A stretch of DNA of 64,000 nucleotides from an uncultured Clostridia bacterium (GTDB lineage: Bacteria; Bacillota; Clostridia; Christensenellales; UBA1242), in contig CALVYQ010000001.1 of NCBI GenBank assembly GCA_944372335.1, forward strand, positions 124,001 through 188,000, given 5' to 3'. This document shows, one piece after another, positions 15,427-23,849 of the stretch. Within the stretch, counting starts at the first letter, position 1. Each line of letters starts with the position of its first letter. Under the pieces are notes generated by a model. That model did not search any database and was not told where the DNA came from. It worked only from the letters and a program-made list of their open reading frames with translations. Both the position numbers and the translations under genes were made by a program.

Positions 15427-15450
15427 AGGGCTAAGTATTTTGGAGGAATT

Positions 15451-15927
15451 ATGAGTGTTGGCTTAAAAAGATTTTTATATGTTATTTTGGTGTTAGTCTT
15501 GATGGGCGGTGCGTTTGCAGGCGGTTATTTTTTGAAAGATATAATTAATAACAACTCTCTTTCTGGAACTTATGTATATGACCACGCTGAAATAGTTTGG
15601 AATGGTGATTTTACAGATGAAGAAAAGGAGACTTTTTTACAAGGCGAAACGGAAGAGGGAATTATCCAAACTTACAACACGATGTATGCGATGACAAGAT
15701 ATGTGTTCAACAAAGATAACACGGTTGAGGTAAATTTTGGCAATCAGGAGCCAGAGACTTATGAATATATTGAAATTGAGAATGGTCAAACAATAAGAGT
15801 GTATGCAGGCTCAAATGGATATTATAATTTAGTTTGGCGTGATGGAAAGCTTTGCGTAGATGCTCTGTCAACTATTACAACAAATGTAACAGAATTTAAT
15901 ATCTATATGGTATTAGTTAAGGCCTAG
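15451..15927 (+). CDS. Single-pass exported protein of unknown function
   Basis: 158 residues. An N-terminal hydrophobic helix (residues 8-28, FLYVILVLVLMGGAFAGGYF) has a basic lead-in and no lipobox cysteine, so it is probably an anchor with the remaining, beta-rich and acidic part outside the membrane. No family recognised. The GGAGG ribosome site is good. The gene ends eight bases before the convergent tadA. Its promoter contains a G8 tract, suggesting variable expression. Confidence 0.75.
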   Translation: MSVGLKRFLYVILVLVLMGGAFAGGYFLKDIINNNSLSGTYVYDHAEIVWNGDFTDEEKETFLQGETEEGIIQTYNTMYAMTRYVFNKDNTVEVNFGNQEPETYEYIEIENGQTIRVYAGSNGYYNLVWRDGKLCVDALSTITTNVTEFNIYMVLVKA

Positions 15928-15934
15928 TTATATT

Positions 15935-16384
15935 TTATTTCTTTTGTCTATGATTTTTAAAAAAACTACTTAAAAGCTCTGAACAAATAGAGGAGTATTC
16001 TTCTAATTTTACAAGCTCCACTTTGTGATTAAGGCGAGTGCTTAAAAATATCTGTTCGCAGAGGTTGTCTTTGCTATTGGTTTCTTCCGCTCCATAATAT
16101 ATTCTTTTAATTCTGGCATTTGATATTGCTCCAGCACACATTGGGCAAGGCTTTAAGGTGACGTACATCTCACAATTTTCAAGACGCCAATCTTTTAATT
16201 TTCGGCAAGCTCTTTTTATGGCAACAATTTCGGCGTGATTTATGGCGTTTTTAGATTTTTCACGCTTATTATAGCCTTTTGCAATTACTTTATTATCTTT
16301 AACGATGACAGCACCAATTGGTACTTCATCTTTTTTATTTGCCTTTTTTGCCTCTTTTAGGGCAATTTCCATAAACATATTCAT
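15935..16384 (-). CDS. tadA: tRNA-specific adenosine deaminase
   Basis: 149 residues, the usual length. The zinc-binding and catalytic motifs are HAEIVAIKRA and PCPMCAGAI. TadA deaminates A34 to inosine in tRNA-Arg(ACG). The start codon has no ribosome site; the minus-strand promoter at 16391-16419 puts the predicted transcript start on or next to the ATG. It is divergent from the CPBP protease gene, with only 78 bases between the two start codons. Confidence 0.95.
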   Translation of the reverse strand: MNMFMEIALKEAKKANKKDEVPIGAVIVKDNKVIAKGYNKREKSKNAINHAEIVAIKRACRKLKDWRLENCEMYVTLKPCPMCAGAISNARIKRIYYGAEETNSKDNLCEQIFLSTRLNHKVELVKLEEYSSICSELLSSFFKNHRQKK

Positions 16385-16390
16385 GCTTAT

Positions 16391-16419
16391 ATATTATTAT
16401 AAATTGAAATTTAAGTCAA
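16391..16419 (-). promoter_or_regulatory. Promoter of tadA, probably leaderless
   Basis: Minus strand: TTGACT (16414-16419), 17-base spacer, TAATAT (16391-16396), then six bases to the tadA ATG. Confidence 0.65.
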
Positions 16420-16426
16420 ATAATGT

Positions 16427-16455
16427 TTGTATTTTTTCTGTCAATATGTTATTAT
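16427..16455 (+). promoter_or_regulatory. Promoter of the CPBP protease gene, probably leaderless
   Basis: TTGTAT (16427-16432), 17-base spacer, TATTAT (16450-16455), then seven bases to the ATG at 16463. It lies back to back with the tadA promoter. Confidence 0.7.
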
Positions 16456-16462
16456 ATCATAC

Positions 16463-17479
16463 ATGGAAGAAAAAGAGCTTATAAAGGCATTTTCTAAACG
16501 TAATTTCTACACAACCGCAGATTCTGCGAAAGTTTTTTTATTTGCCTTTTTGTTGCCTATCGTGTTTGCTCTTGTTTTTGCCTATCTAGGCTATGGCATT
16601 GCAAGTTTGGCGGGTATCGAGTTTGCTCCAGATGAAAGCTTTGTTACAGTTCTATATGAAAATTATCTTTGGTTCACAATACCATATTGTTTGATATCCC
16701 AAATTACCTTTGTTTGCCTATTTTTTGTCTATAACAAGGTGAATCGCATAAGTTTTTCTGCTTGCAGGTTGAGTGTTAAAAAGATAAATATTGTGACCAC
16801 TCTTCTATGTGCGTTGTTTGGCATACTTTTCGTAATAGGTCTATATGGCTTAATTGACGGTTGTTTTGGTGCTCTTTTTGATTTGGCAGGCTTGGAAAGT
16901 ACTACAACCCCAATTCCTCTTGATAATTTCTGGTGGTACCTTCTCAATATTCTTCTTTTTGCTGTTGTGCCAGCCTTTTCTGAAGAGATAATTTTTAGAG
17001 GTATGATATTAAACGGGCTAGCTCGTGGGATTGGCAGAGTTGGAGCAATTTTTCTCTCCAGCCTTTTGTTTGCATTAGTGCATCAAAACATCGCACAGTT
17101 CATCTATCCATTTATTATGGGAATAGTGTTTAGTGTGGTTACAACGAAAACGGGCAATTTATTCTATGCTATGATTTTGCACCTATTTAACAATATTACA
17201 ACTTTAACGATAGAGTTTTTGATAAATATAAACGCCCTATCCTTGCCAAGTGAGGTTGGGGCGGTGTATATAATCGTTTCAATAATACTTGCTCTTGCAG
17301 TTGGCTCACTATTCTTCATTTTCTATTATTTTTATCTCAAAAGGCAAAAGGTCGAAGAGGTTAAAGAAATTGGGGAGACCGCTGAAAAGACTACCTATTT
17401 AGGGAAATTGCCACTGCTACTTTATGTAGGAATTTTTCTTTCCGCCGTTGTTATAGTTATAAATGCGGTGCTTGTTTAG
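16463..17479 (+). CDS. CPBP-family intramembrane metalloprotease, copy 1
   Basis: 338 residues, with about eight hydrophobic helices. The family motifs are present in order: SEEIIFRG (EExxxR), FALVHQN (FxxxH) and HLFNN (HxxxN). These form a metal site inside the membrane, as in Rce1-like proteases; bacterial members act in peptide maturation, immunity or regulation. I chose the ATG at 16463 because the longer frame would begin within the promoter's -35 box. There is no ribosome site. A second CPBP gene follows after 23 bases. Confidence 0.88.
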   Translation: MEEKELIKAFSKRNFYTTADSAKVFLFAFLLPIVFALVFAYLGYGIASLAGIEFAPDESFVTVLYENYLWFTIPYCLISQITFVCLFFVYNKVNRISFSACRLSVKKINIVTTLLCALFGILFVIGLYGLIDGCFGALFDLAGLESTTTPIPLDNFWWYLLNILLFAVVPAFSEEIIFRGMILNGLARGIGRVGAIFLSSLLFALVHQNIAQFIYPFIMGIVFSVVTTKTGNLFYAMILHLFNNITTLTIEFLININALSLPSEVGAVYIIVSIILALAVGSLFFIFYYFYLKRQKVEEVKEIGETAEKTTYLGKLPLLLYVGIFLSAVVIVINAVLV

Positions 17480-17502
17480 TAAAATACATTTAGGAGAAAA
17501 CA

Positions 17503-18624
17503 TTGGAAAAGAAATCAATCTATTCAACTAGTTTAATATATTTTGTTGTTGTCTGCTTGTTTGTTTTAGTGCGTACGCTAAACAATTTTGGACTATTTTC
17601 TTTTTTGGGCTCTGCTGGAACATATATCGTCAATGGTGTTATGCAGGTTGGTATTTTGTTTTTGTTCTCTATTTTGACCTATAAAGCAATGACAAAAAAG
17701 AGTTTTAAAGCCACCTTTGAAGACTTTAATTACAAAAAGGTATCTTTTAAGGTCGTTTTAATTGCAATCGGCTTGGGCGTTGTTATCTATTTTCTAAATA
17801 TTTTTGTTTCTAGCTTCTTTTATGCAATTTTAGATAGCGTTGGCTATGAGTCACCTAATGCTGGCTCGTCAGGTGGAGCTATAAATGGTTGGACGCTTGT
17901 CTTAGGGCTTATCTTCACAGCCATTTTGCCAGCAATATGCGAGGAAAATTTAAATCGTGGTATGTTATTAAATGGCACAAAAGGCTTAGGTATGAAAAAA
18001 TGCATACTTTTAAATGGCTTGATGTTTGGGCTTTTGCATCTTAACATCGAACAGTTTTTCTATGCAACGCTTATAGGCTTTTTCTTGGGTTTTGTTGTGT
18101 ATGTTACAGAATCTATCTATCCTTGCATGATAATTCACTTTATGAACAACGGAATAGGCGTTTTGCTATCTTTTTTTACTCAAAAAGGTATGATTTCAGG
18201 CGGTATCTTCACGCAACTTGGCAAACTTACAGTTTCAAGTCCGGTAGTTGGATTTTTGGTGATGTTTATAGTGCTTTTGGTGCTTGTTATTCTTCTCTTT
18301 GTACTTACTCGTATGCTTCTTAGGGCATCAGTTGAGGATAGTTTCCGTGAAAAACAAAAGGCTCTTCAAGATTTATTTACTAAATTTTCCTATTTTGAAG
18401 AGGTTGACAAAATACAAAATGATGGAGCGGACGAAGAAACCGATATTGAAGAGGCTCTTCTAGATATTGATAAGTTAAAGGACTTTTTGCAGGAACACCC
18501 AGACACGATAGTAATAACAAACAAAAAGGTAAAAATGGACTTTACTTCAAAGGTGTTTTTTATTGCATCAATTATACTAGCGTCAATTGTCACAATATTT
18601 ACATTTATTTGGGGTGTTATATGA
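17503..18624 (+). CDS. CPBP-family intramembrane metalloprotease, copy 2
   Basis: 373 residues, starting at a TTG with an AGGAG site six bases before it. The motifs are CEENLNRG (EExxxR), FGLLHLN and HFMNN, matching copy 1, so this is a tandem pair. It is longer at the C-terminus, with a predicted cytoplasmic part of about 70 acidic residues and a last hydrophobic helix. The stop overlaps the rlmH start (ATGA). Confidence 0.88.
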   Translation: MEKKSIYSTSLIYFVVVCLFVLVRTLNNFGLFSFLGSAGTYIVNGVMQVGILFLFSILTYKAMTKKSFKATFEDFNYKKVSFKVVLIAIGLGVVIYFLNIFVSSFFYAILDSVGYESPNAGSSGGAINGWTLVLGLIFTAILPAICEENLNRGMLLNGTKGLGMKKCILLNGLMFGLLHLNIEQFFYATLIGFFLGFVVYVTESIYPCMIIHFMNNGIGVLLSFFTQKGMISGGIFTQLGKLTVSSPVVGFLVMFIVLLVLVILLFVLTRMLLRASVEDSFREKQKALQDLFTKFSYFEEVDKIQNDGADEETDIEEALLDIDKLKDFLQEHPDTIVITNKKVKMDFTSKVFFIASIILASIVTIFTFIWGVI

Positions 18625-19079
18625 TAAACATAACAGTTGTTGCAGTTGGCAATTTAAAAGAAAAGTTCTCTAAGGACGCTCAAAATGAGTATCTAAAACG
18701 TTTGTCGGCTTTTTGCAAAGTCAAGATCATTGAAACAAAGGAATTTAACGAATTAAAAAACATAGAATTAATTAAAGAAAAAGAGGGTGAGGAGATTTTA
18801 AAACACCTTTCAGGCTATCCAATTCTTTTAGATGTGAAAGGCGAAGAAATAACAAGCGAAGATTTAGCAAAAGATATCGAAAAACTTTCGCTCACAAATT
18901 CAAGTATCACTTTTATTATTGGTGGCTCTTATGGCGTAAGTGAAAAGGTACGAGAAAACTGTAAACAAAAATTATCCTTTTCAAAAATGACCTTTCCACA
19001 CAACCTTTTCAGAATTATGCTGTTAGAGCAACTATATCGTGCTTTTACTATATTGAATGGAAAATCTTATCATAAATAA
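18621..19079 (+). CDS. rlmH: 23S rRNA pseudouridine1915 N3-methyltransferase RlmH
   Basis: 152 residues, SPOUT fold. The conserved parts are FIIGGSYGVSEKV and the ending MTFPHNLFRIMLLEQLYRAF followed by GKSYHK, which hold the S-adenosylmethionine knot and the dimer surface. It methylates the pseudouridine in helix 69 of 23S rRNA. The ATG at 18621 couples it to the preceding CPBP gene; upstream in-frame starts would overlap that gene more. Confidence 0.95.
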   Translation: MINITVVAVGNLKEKFSKDAQNEYLKRLSAFCKVKIIETKEFNELKNIELIKEKEGEEILKHLSGYPILLDVKGEEITSEDLAKDIEKLSLTNSSITFIIGGSYGVSEKVRENCKQKLSFSKMTFPHNLFRIMLLEQLYRAFTILNGKSYHK

Positions 19080-19173
19080 ATTGTTTTTTATATTTAAATA
19101 TATTGTAAATTAGACTTTTTTTATAAATATTTTTAAGAATAAATGATAATTGATATGATAAAAAATAGAAATG

Positions 19174-19182
19174 TGCTATAGT
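19174..19182 (+). promoter_or_regulatory. Extended -10 promoter of the recQ-like gene
   Basis: TGC-TATAGT (19174-19182) has the extended -10 form; the -35 region is poor (TTGATA 21 bases upstream). The box ends four and seven bases before two in-frame ATGs at 19187 and 19190, with no ribosome site, so a leaderless message is likely. Confidence 0.5.
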
Positions 19183-19189
19183 ATGTATG

Positions 19190-21238
19190 ATGGATATCAG
19201 AAAAAAAGCATACGAAATTCTTTTTAAACTATATGGCACTAAGGCTGAATTTAGAAGTGGTCAGTTTGAGGCTATTGAGGCAACTCTATCGCACAAACGT
19301 ACACTTGTAGTGCAGAAAACTGGCTGGGGTAAGAGTTTGGTTTATTTTTTATCGACTAAAATTTTAAGAGAGCAGGGGGAGGGAGTGACTCTCGTTGTAA
19401 GTCCACTTCTAGTTTTGATGGAAAATCAGCTTGAATCTGCCAGCCGTTTAGGGCTAAAGTGCGATATGCTAAATTATACAACCAAAGATAGGCACTCTGA
19501 GATTATAGAGCAACTCAAAAATGACAAATTAGATGTTATTTTTGTTACGCCTGAAACGCTGTTTAATGATGAGGTTCAAAAAGCACTTTTAGAGATACGG
19601 ATAGGGCTTTTTGTTGTAGATGAAGCACATTGCATATCTGATTGGGGGCATGATTTTAGGTTAAAATATTGCAATCTCATTAAGGTTATCAAAAATTTAC
19701 CTAAAAGCGTGCCTGTTTTGGCAACAACAGCCACGGCAAACAATAGGGTGATTGAAGATTTGAAAAAACAACTTGGTGGAGATGTTTTCGTTTCAAGGGG
19801 ACCTTTGACACGAGAGTCTTTATGTATCAAAGTTTTATATATGCCAGACAGAGCAACAAGGTATGCTTGGCTACTTAAAAACATCAACAACCTTCCCGGA
19901 ACAGGAATCATATATTGTTTAACTCGAAGAGATTGTGATTATGTTTCAGATTTTCTCAATAAACATGGAATAAGTGCAATGCCATATTATTCAGACGATA
20001 CAAAGCTTGATGTTTTTCAGGAAGCATTAGAAAAGTTCCAAAACAACGAAATTAAAGCTATTGTTGCTACAATTAAACTAGGAATGGGTTATGACAAGGG
20101 AGATATCGGCTTTATTATACATTATCAATGCCCACCAAATATCATAAGTTATTATCAACAGATAGGCAGAGCAGGAAGAAACATTGATAAAGCCATTGCG
20201 ATTTTGATGTATGGAAAAGAAGATAGACAAATAAATAACTATTTTATTGAAACTGCTTTTCCTCAAAAAGCTGACTGCGAGAAAGTTCTTGAGATTTTAA
20301 GAAAAAATGATGGCTTAAAGAAATCACAGATTAAATTTTATGTAAACATAGAAAACAGAGAAATTGAAAAAGTTTTGATGTTTCTAGAGAATGAGGGTGC
20401 AATTTTTTATGATTCAAATAAATATTTTGCATCGTCAAAAGACTATGTCTATAACGAAGAACACTATAACGAAATCAAGCAAGCAAAAAAAACAGAAATG
20501 GAGCAGATGGTAGCTTTATTAAACACAAAGGAGTGTTACAGCAAGTTTATTGTGAACTGTTTAGATGATTTTTCGGCAAAAAATTGTGGCAAATGTTCCA
20601 ATTGTTTAGGCGAGTCAATTTTTGATAATAATCTGACTGTGGAAGATGTGGAGGAGGCTTTAAAATATGTAAACGGCTTACTTATCAAATTTTCTCCTCG
20701 CAAACAATGGCCGAATAAAAATTACAGTGACAAGCTAGCTATTGAATACATAAATCAAGAGGGAATTGCTTTATGTAAATATGGTGAGGCGGGATATGGT
20801 GAGCTTGTCAAAAAAGATAAATATGAAAACAAACAATTTTGTGATGAATTGCTTGGTAAAAGTGTTGAGGTATTAAAAAAGTTAGTTAAGGAAAATGAGA
20901 TAACCGCATTGACTTTTGTGCCATCTCTTAGAAGTGATATAGTCAAAGACTTTGCAGAAAGATTGGCAAAAAGACTTAATCTTGAACTTATCGACTCTTT
21001 ACAAAAATCAGAGGCAAGAGAGCAAAAGAATATGAAAAACAGTGCCTTTCAATGTGATAATGCCTTTAACTCTTTTCATATCAAAGAGGGGGTTGATTTG
21101 ACAAAAAATATATTGCTAGTAGATGATATGGTCGATTCTAAATGGACTTTTACTGTGTGTGGTTATAGGTTAATGGAGAATAGAGCAGAAAAAGTCTTTC
21201 CATTTGCATTAGCAGATAGTAGCAGAAATGAGGTGTAG
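19190..21238 (+). CDS. RecQ-family helicase fused to a phosphoribosyltransferase-like domain
   Basis: 682 residues. The helicase half has FRSGQFEAIEA, a Walker A variant KTGWGKSLVYF, DEAHCISDWGHDFR and the motif VI region QQIGRAGRN. A RecQ-type zinc site follows (Cys-rich CYSKFIVNC...CGKCSNC, about residues 446-468). The last 180 residues resemble ComFC-type phosphoribosyltransferases, ending in the PRPP-loop-like ILLVDDMVDSKWT (canonical VDDxxxSG/T). Helicase-phosphoribosyltransferase fusions occur next to DprA-like genes, as here. It probably unwinds DNA in repair, uptake or defence; the nucleotide-related role of the C-terminus is inferred. Confidence 0.88.
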   Translation: MDIRKKAYEILFKLYGTKAEFRSGQFEAIEATLSHKRTLVVQKTGWGKSLVYFLSTKILREQGEGVTLVVSPLLVLMENQLESASRLGLKCDMLNYTTKDRHSEIIEQLKNDKLDVIFVTPETLFNDEVQKALLEIRIGLFVVDEAHCISDWGHDFRLKYCNLIKVIKNLPKSVPVLATTATANNRVIEDLKKQLGGDVFVSRGPLTRESLCIKVLYMPDRATRYAWLLKNINNLPGTGIIYCLTRRDCDYVSDFLNKHGISAMPYYSDDTKLDVFQEALEKFQNNEIKAIVATIKLGMGYDKGDIGFIIHYQCPPNIISYYQQIGRAGRNIDKAIAILMYGKEDRQINNYFIETAFPQKADCEKVLEILRKNDGLKKSQIKFYVNIENREIEKVLMFLENEGAIFYDSNKYFASSKDYVYNEEHYNEIKQAKKTEMEQMVALLNTKECYSKFIVNCLDDFSAKNCGKCSNCLGESIFDNNLTVEDVEEALKYVNGLLIKFSPRKQWPNKNYSDKLAIEYINQEGIALCKYGEAGYGELVKKDKYENKQFCDELLGKSVEVLKKLVKENEITALTFVPSLRSDIVKDFAERLAKRLNLELIDSLQKSEAREQKNMKNSAFQCDNAFNSFHIKEGVDLTKNILLVDDMVDSKWTFTVCGYRLMENRAEKVFPFALADSSRNEV

Positions 21239-21239
21239 A

Positions 21240-22181
21240 ATGAATAGAGATGATGATTTTGCAATAATTGCGTTGTGTAGTCAAATTGGAAACATAGAAA
21301 CAGTGAAGCCTCTTGAGAATAGAGAATGGTGTGTCGTTTCCGAAAATTTATCGAAAAATCAGAAAACGCCAAAAGATATATTTGATTTTTCAAAGGAAGA
21401 TTTCATAAAATTTTTGAATATTTATGATGATAAAGAAATTGAAAGATATAGAGCACTACTTGATAGAAGTGGAAGCTTAGCCTTTGAACTTGAAAATTTA
21501 GATAAATACGGCATTAAGATTGTGACAGTGGCATCAGATTCTTTTCCTAAAAGACTAAAAGAAGTTTTAGGACAGCAAGCTCCACCGCTTTTCTATTATG
21601 CGGGCGACTTAAATTTGTTAAATAAAAGCTACATTGGCTTTGTTGGGAGTAGAGATGTTGACAGCTCTGATATTGTCAAATTGAAAAAACTAGTAAAAAG
21701 TGCTTTAAAAAAAGGGTATGGTGTCGTTTCAGGCGGAGCAAAGGGAGTTGACTCCATTTCAACGCAAGAATGTTTGGCAGGTGGCGGAGTGGCAATTGAA
21801 TTTTTGTCAGAGTCAATGATAAGAAAGATAAAAGACCACAACATCAGTCAGTATATAAGAGAAAAAAGGTTGCTGTTATTATCTGCGGTTAAGCCAGATG
21901 CTGGCTTTAACACGGGCAATGCTATGCAAAGAAATAAGTATATTTATGCCCAATCTACAGCGACAACAGTGATAAAATCAAATTATAATCAAGGCGGAAC
22001 GTGGAGTGGTGCACTTGAAAACTTAAAAAAGAGCTGGGTGCGTGAATTTTGTTTAAAAAATGACAATTGTTTAGGAAATAACGAATTGATTAAAAAAGGT
22101 GCTATTGCAATTGATGAAACCTTTGACTTTTCAGATATAGAAAAACCTACAAACTTTAAGCAACAATCATTTTTTGACTAA
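21240..22181 (+). CDS. Divergent DprA/Smf-like protein (SLOG fold)
   Basis: 313 residues from the ATG at 21240, one base after the helicase stop. The Rossmann-like core is seen in YIGFVGSRDVDSSD and GYGVVSGGAKGVDSIS. The part aligned with DprA's RNRIIAGLS reads RNKYIYAQSTATTVI, then GGTWSGALENLKKS, which departs from housekeeping DprA. DprA loads RecA on incoming single strands; SLOG-fold relatives are also known from nucleotide-sensing conflict systems. There is no C-terminal winged helix; the protein ends in QQSFFD, which resembles a clamp-binding motif. Operon of two with the RecQ fusion. Confidence 0.85.
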   Translation: MNRDDDFAIIALCSQIGNIETVKPLENREWCVVSENLSKNQKTPKDIFDFSKEDFIKFLNIYDDKEIERYRALLDRSGSLAFELENLDKYGIKIVTVASDSFPKRLKEVLGQQAPPLFYYAGDLNLLNKSYIGFVGSRDVDSSDIVKLKKLVKSALKKGYGVVSGGAKGVDSISTQECLAGGGVAIEFLSESMIRKIKDHNISQYIREKRLLLLSAVKPDAGFNTGNAMQRNKYIYAQSTATTVIKSNYNQGGTWSGALENLKKSWVREFCLKNDNCLGNNELIKKGAIAIDETFDFSDIEKPTNFKQQSFFD

Positions 22182-22183
22182 TT

Positions 22184-22222
22184 AAAAAAACATATTTATT
22201 TTAAAGATAAATATGTTTTTTT
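22184..22222. terminator. Bidirectional terminator
   Basis: AAAAAAACATATTTAT (22184-22199) pairs perfectly with ATAAATATGTTTTTTT (22207-22222) between convergent genes, with T-runs on both strands. Confidence 0.9.
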
Positions 22223-22249
22223 AAATAATATTAATTTAGATTTTATATT

Positions 22250-23749
22250 TTAATATTCAAATAAGTTATTGTTAGTAAAGACAGGGTCGCAGGTGATGTT
22301 TATGCCAAGTTTCTTTAAGGTTGTCTCTTCGCTTGATGGTAAAATATAGGTAGAATGTGCTTCACAGGCATGGAGTTTTGGAAGCATATCAAGTGCTTTC
22401 TTCGCTTTTTCGTTTTTAGCTGAGCAGATGGAAAGGGCAACAAGTATATCATCGACAGTGAGAAGGGTGCAGTGCGATTTTAAAATATTTGTGCGATAGG
22501 AAACGATTGGAAGAAGAATATCGTCCGTTATGATATCGTAATCATCTCCTAAGCCTGCAAGGGTTCTTAGTGCATTAAGTATAACTGCTCCACTTGCAGT
22601 AATTATTTTTTTAGATTTTCCTGTTACAATTTCGCCGGTAGGCAGTTCCAAAGCCACTGTTGGATAGCCATAATCTTTGGCTGTATTTCTTGCTACATCA
22701 ATAACTTTTAATATATCATCAGTATCGCCAACTTCGCTAACAAGAGATTTATTTCGTTCTAAATTATCAAAGGTGATTTGTCCTTTCTTATAGTCACACT
22801 CGGCACGATAATACCTTCTTAAAATCTCTTTTTTAGCAGAAAGTTGAGCGAGTTTATCATCGGTTATTGCATCTTTAAGCATATTGACGCCCATATCTGT
22901 TGGTGATTTATATATCTCTTTGCCGGTTATCTTATGCAAAATATTTTGTAAGATTGGAAAAACTGCAATATCACGATTATAGTTTATCGCAAGCGTGCCA
23001 TAGGCATTAAAGTGGAATGGGTCGATTTGATTGACATCGTTTAAATCTGCGGTGGCAGCTTCATAGGCAATATTTATAGGGTGTTTAAGTGGCAAATTCC
23101 AAACAGGGAAAGTCTCAAACTTTGCATAGCCTGCTTTAACGCCACGTTTATATTCGTGATAGAGTTGACTTAAACAGGTGGCGAGTTTACCGCTTGATGG
23201 GCCTGGTGCTGTGACAACAACAAGAGGACGAGTAGTTTCAATGTATGGATTAGCACCATAGCCTTCATCACTTACAATCGTTTCCACATTGTTTGGATAG
23301 CCCTTTGTATAATGATGAAAATATACCTTTTCTCCACGCTGTTCAAGTTTTTGTGCGAATTTTTGTGCACTTGATTGACCTTTAAAAAGGGTGATAACAA
23401 AAGAAGATATGTATAAATTAAGCTCACGCATATTATCAACAAGTCGCAACACTTCATCGGCGTAATTTAAGCCTAAATCGGCACGAATTCTGTTCTTTTC
23501 GATATCGTTGGCACTGATACATAAAATAATCTCCACCTTATCTTTCATTTTTTGAAGAAGTTTAATTTTTATATTTGGGTCAAAGCCAGGAAGGACACGG
23601 GCGGCATGAAGATCATCAAAAATCTTTCCGCCAAGTTCAAGGTAGAGTTTGTTGTTGAATTTTTTTATTCTTTTATTGATGTTTTCGCTTTGAAGTTTAA
23701 GATAAAGTTCATTATCAAAGCAAGTTTTATTTGTTTCTTTCTTTTTCAT
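22250..23749 (-). CDS. DUF1846-family protein
   Basis: 499 residues, close to the family length. The N-terminal ELGGKIFDDLHAARVLPGFD, the segment VTAPGPSSGKLATCLSQLYH (a P-loop-like PSSGKLAT) and the C-terminal LHACEAHSTYILPSSEE are typical of DUF1846 proteins in Firmicutes. Structures of the family show linked alpha/beta domains, and the cellular role is not settled. The AGGAG site before the ATG is good. It is a single gene divergent from the DUF2953-like gene. Confidence 0.92.
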   Translation of the reverse strand: MKKKETNKTCFDNELYLKLQSENINKRIKKFNNKLYLELGGKIFDDLHAARVLPGFDPNIKIKLLQKMKDKVEIILCISANDIEKNRIRADLGLNYADEVLRLVDNMRELNLYISSFVITLFKGQSSAQKFAQKLEQRGEKVYFHHYTKGYPNNVETIVSDEGYGANPYIETTRPLVVVTAPGPSSGKLATCLSQLYHEYKRGVKAGYAKFETFPVWNLPLKHPINIAYEAATADLNDVNQIDPFHFNAYGTLAINYNRDIAVFPILQNILHKITGKEIYKSPTDMGVNMLKDAITDDKLAQLSAKKEILRRYYRAECDYKKGQITFDNLERNKSLVSEVGDTDDILKVIDVARNTAKDYGYPTVALELPTGEIVTGKSKKIITASGAVILNALRTLAGLGDDYDIITDDILLPIVSYRTNILKSHCTLLTVDDILVALSICSAKNEKAKKALDMLPKLHACEAHSTYILPSSEETTLKKLGINITCDPVFTNNNLFEY

Positions 23750-23849
23750 ATCATTTCTCCTAATAAATAGTATAACCTATCACAATTTTTTTTCATAACG
23801 AATTTTAAAAAAATCGCATTTTTCTTAAAAAAAAGAGCAAATTAAGGTT

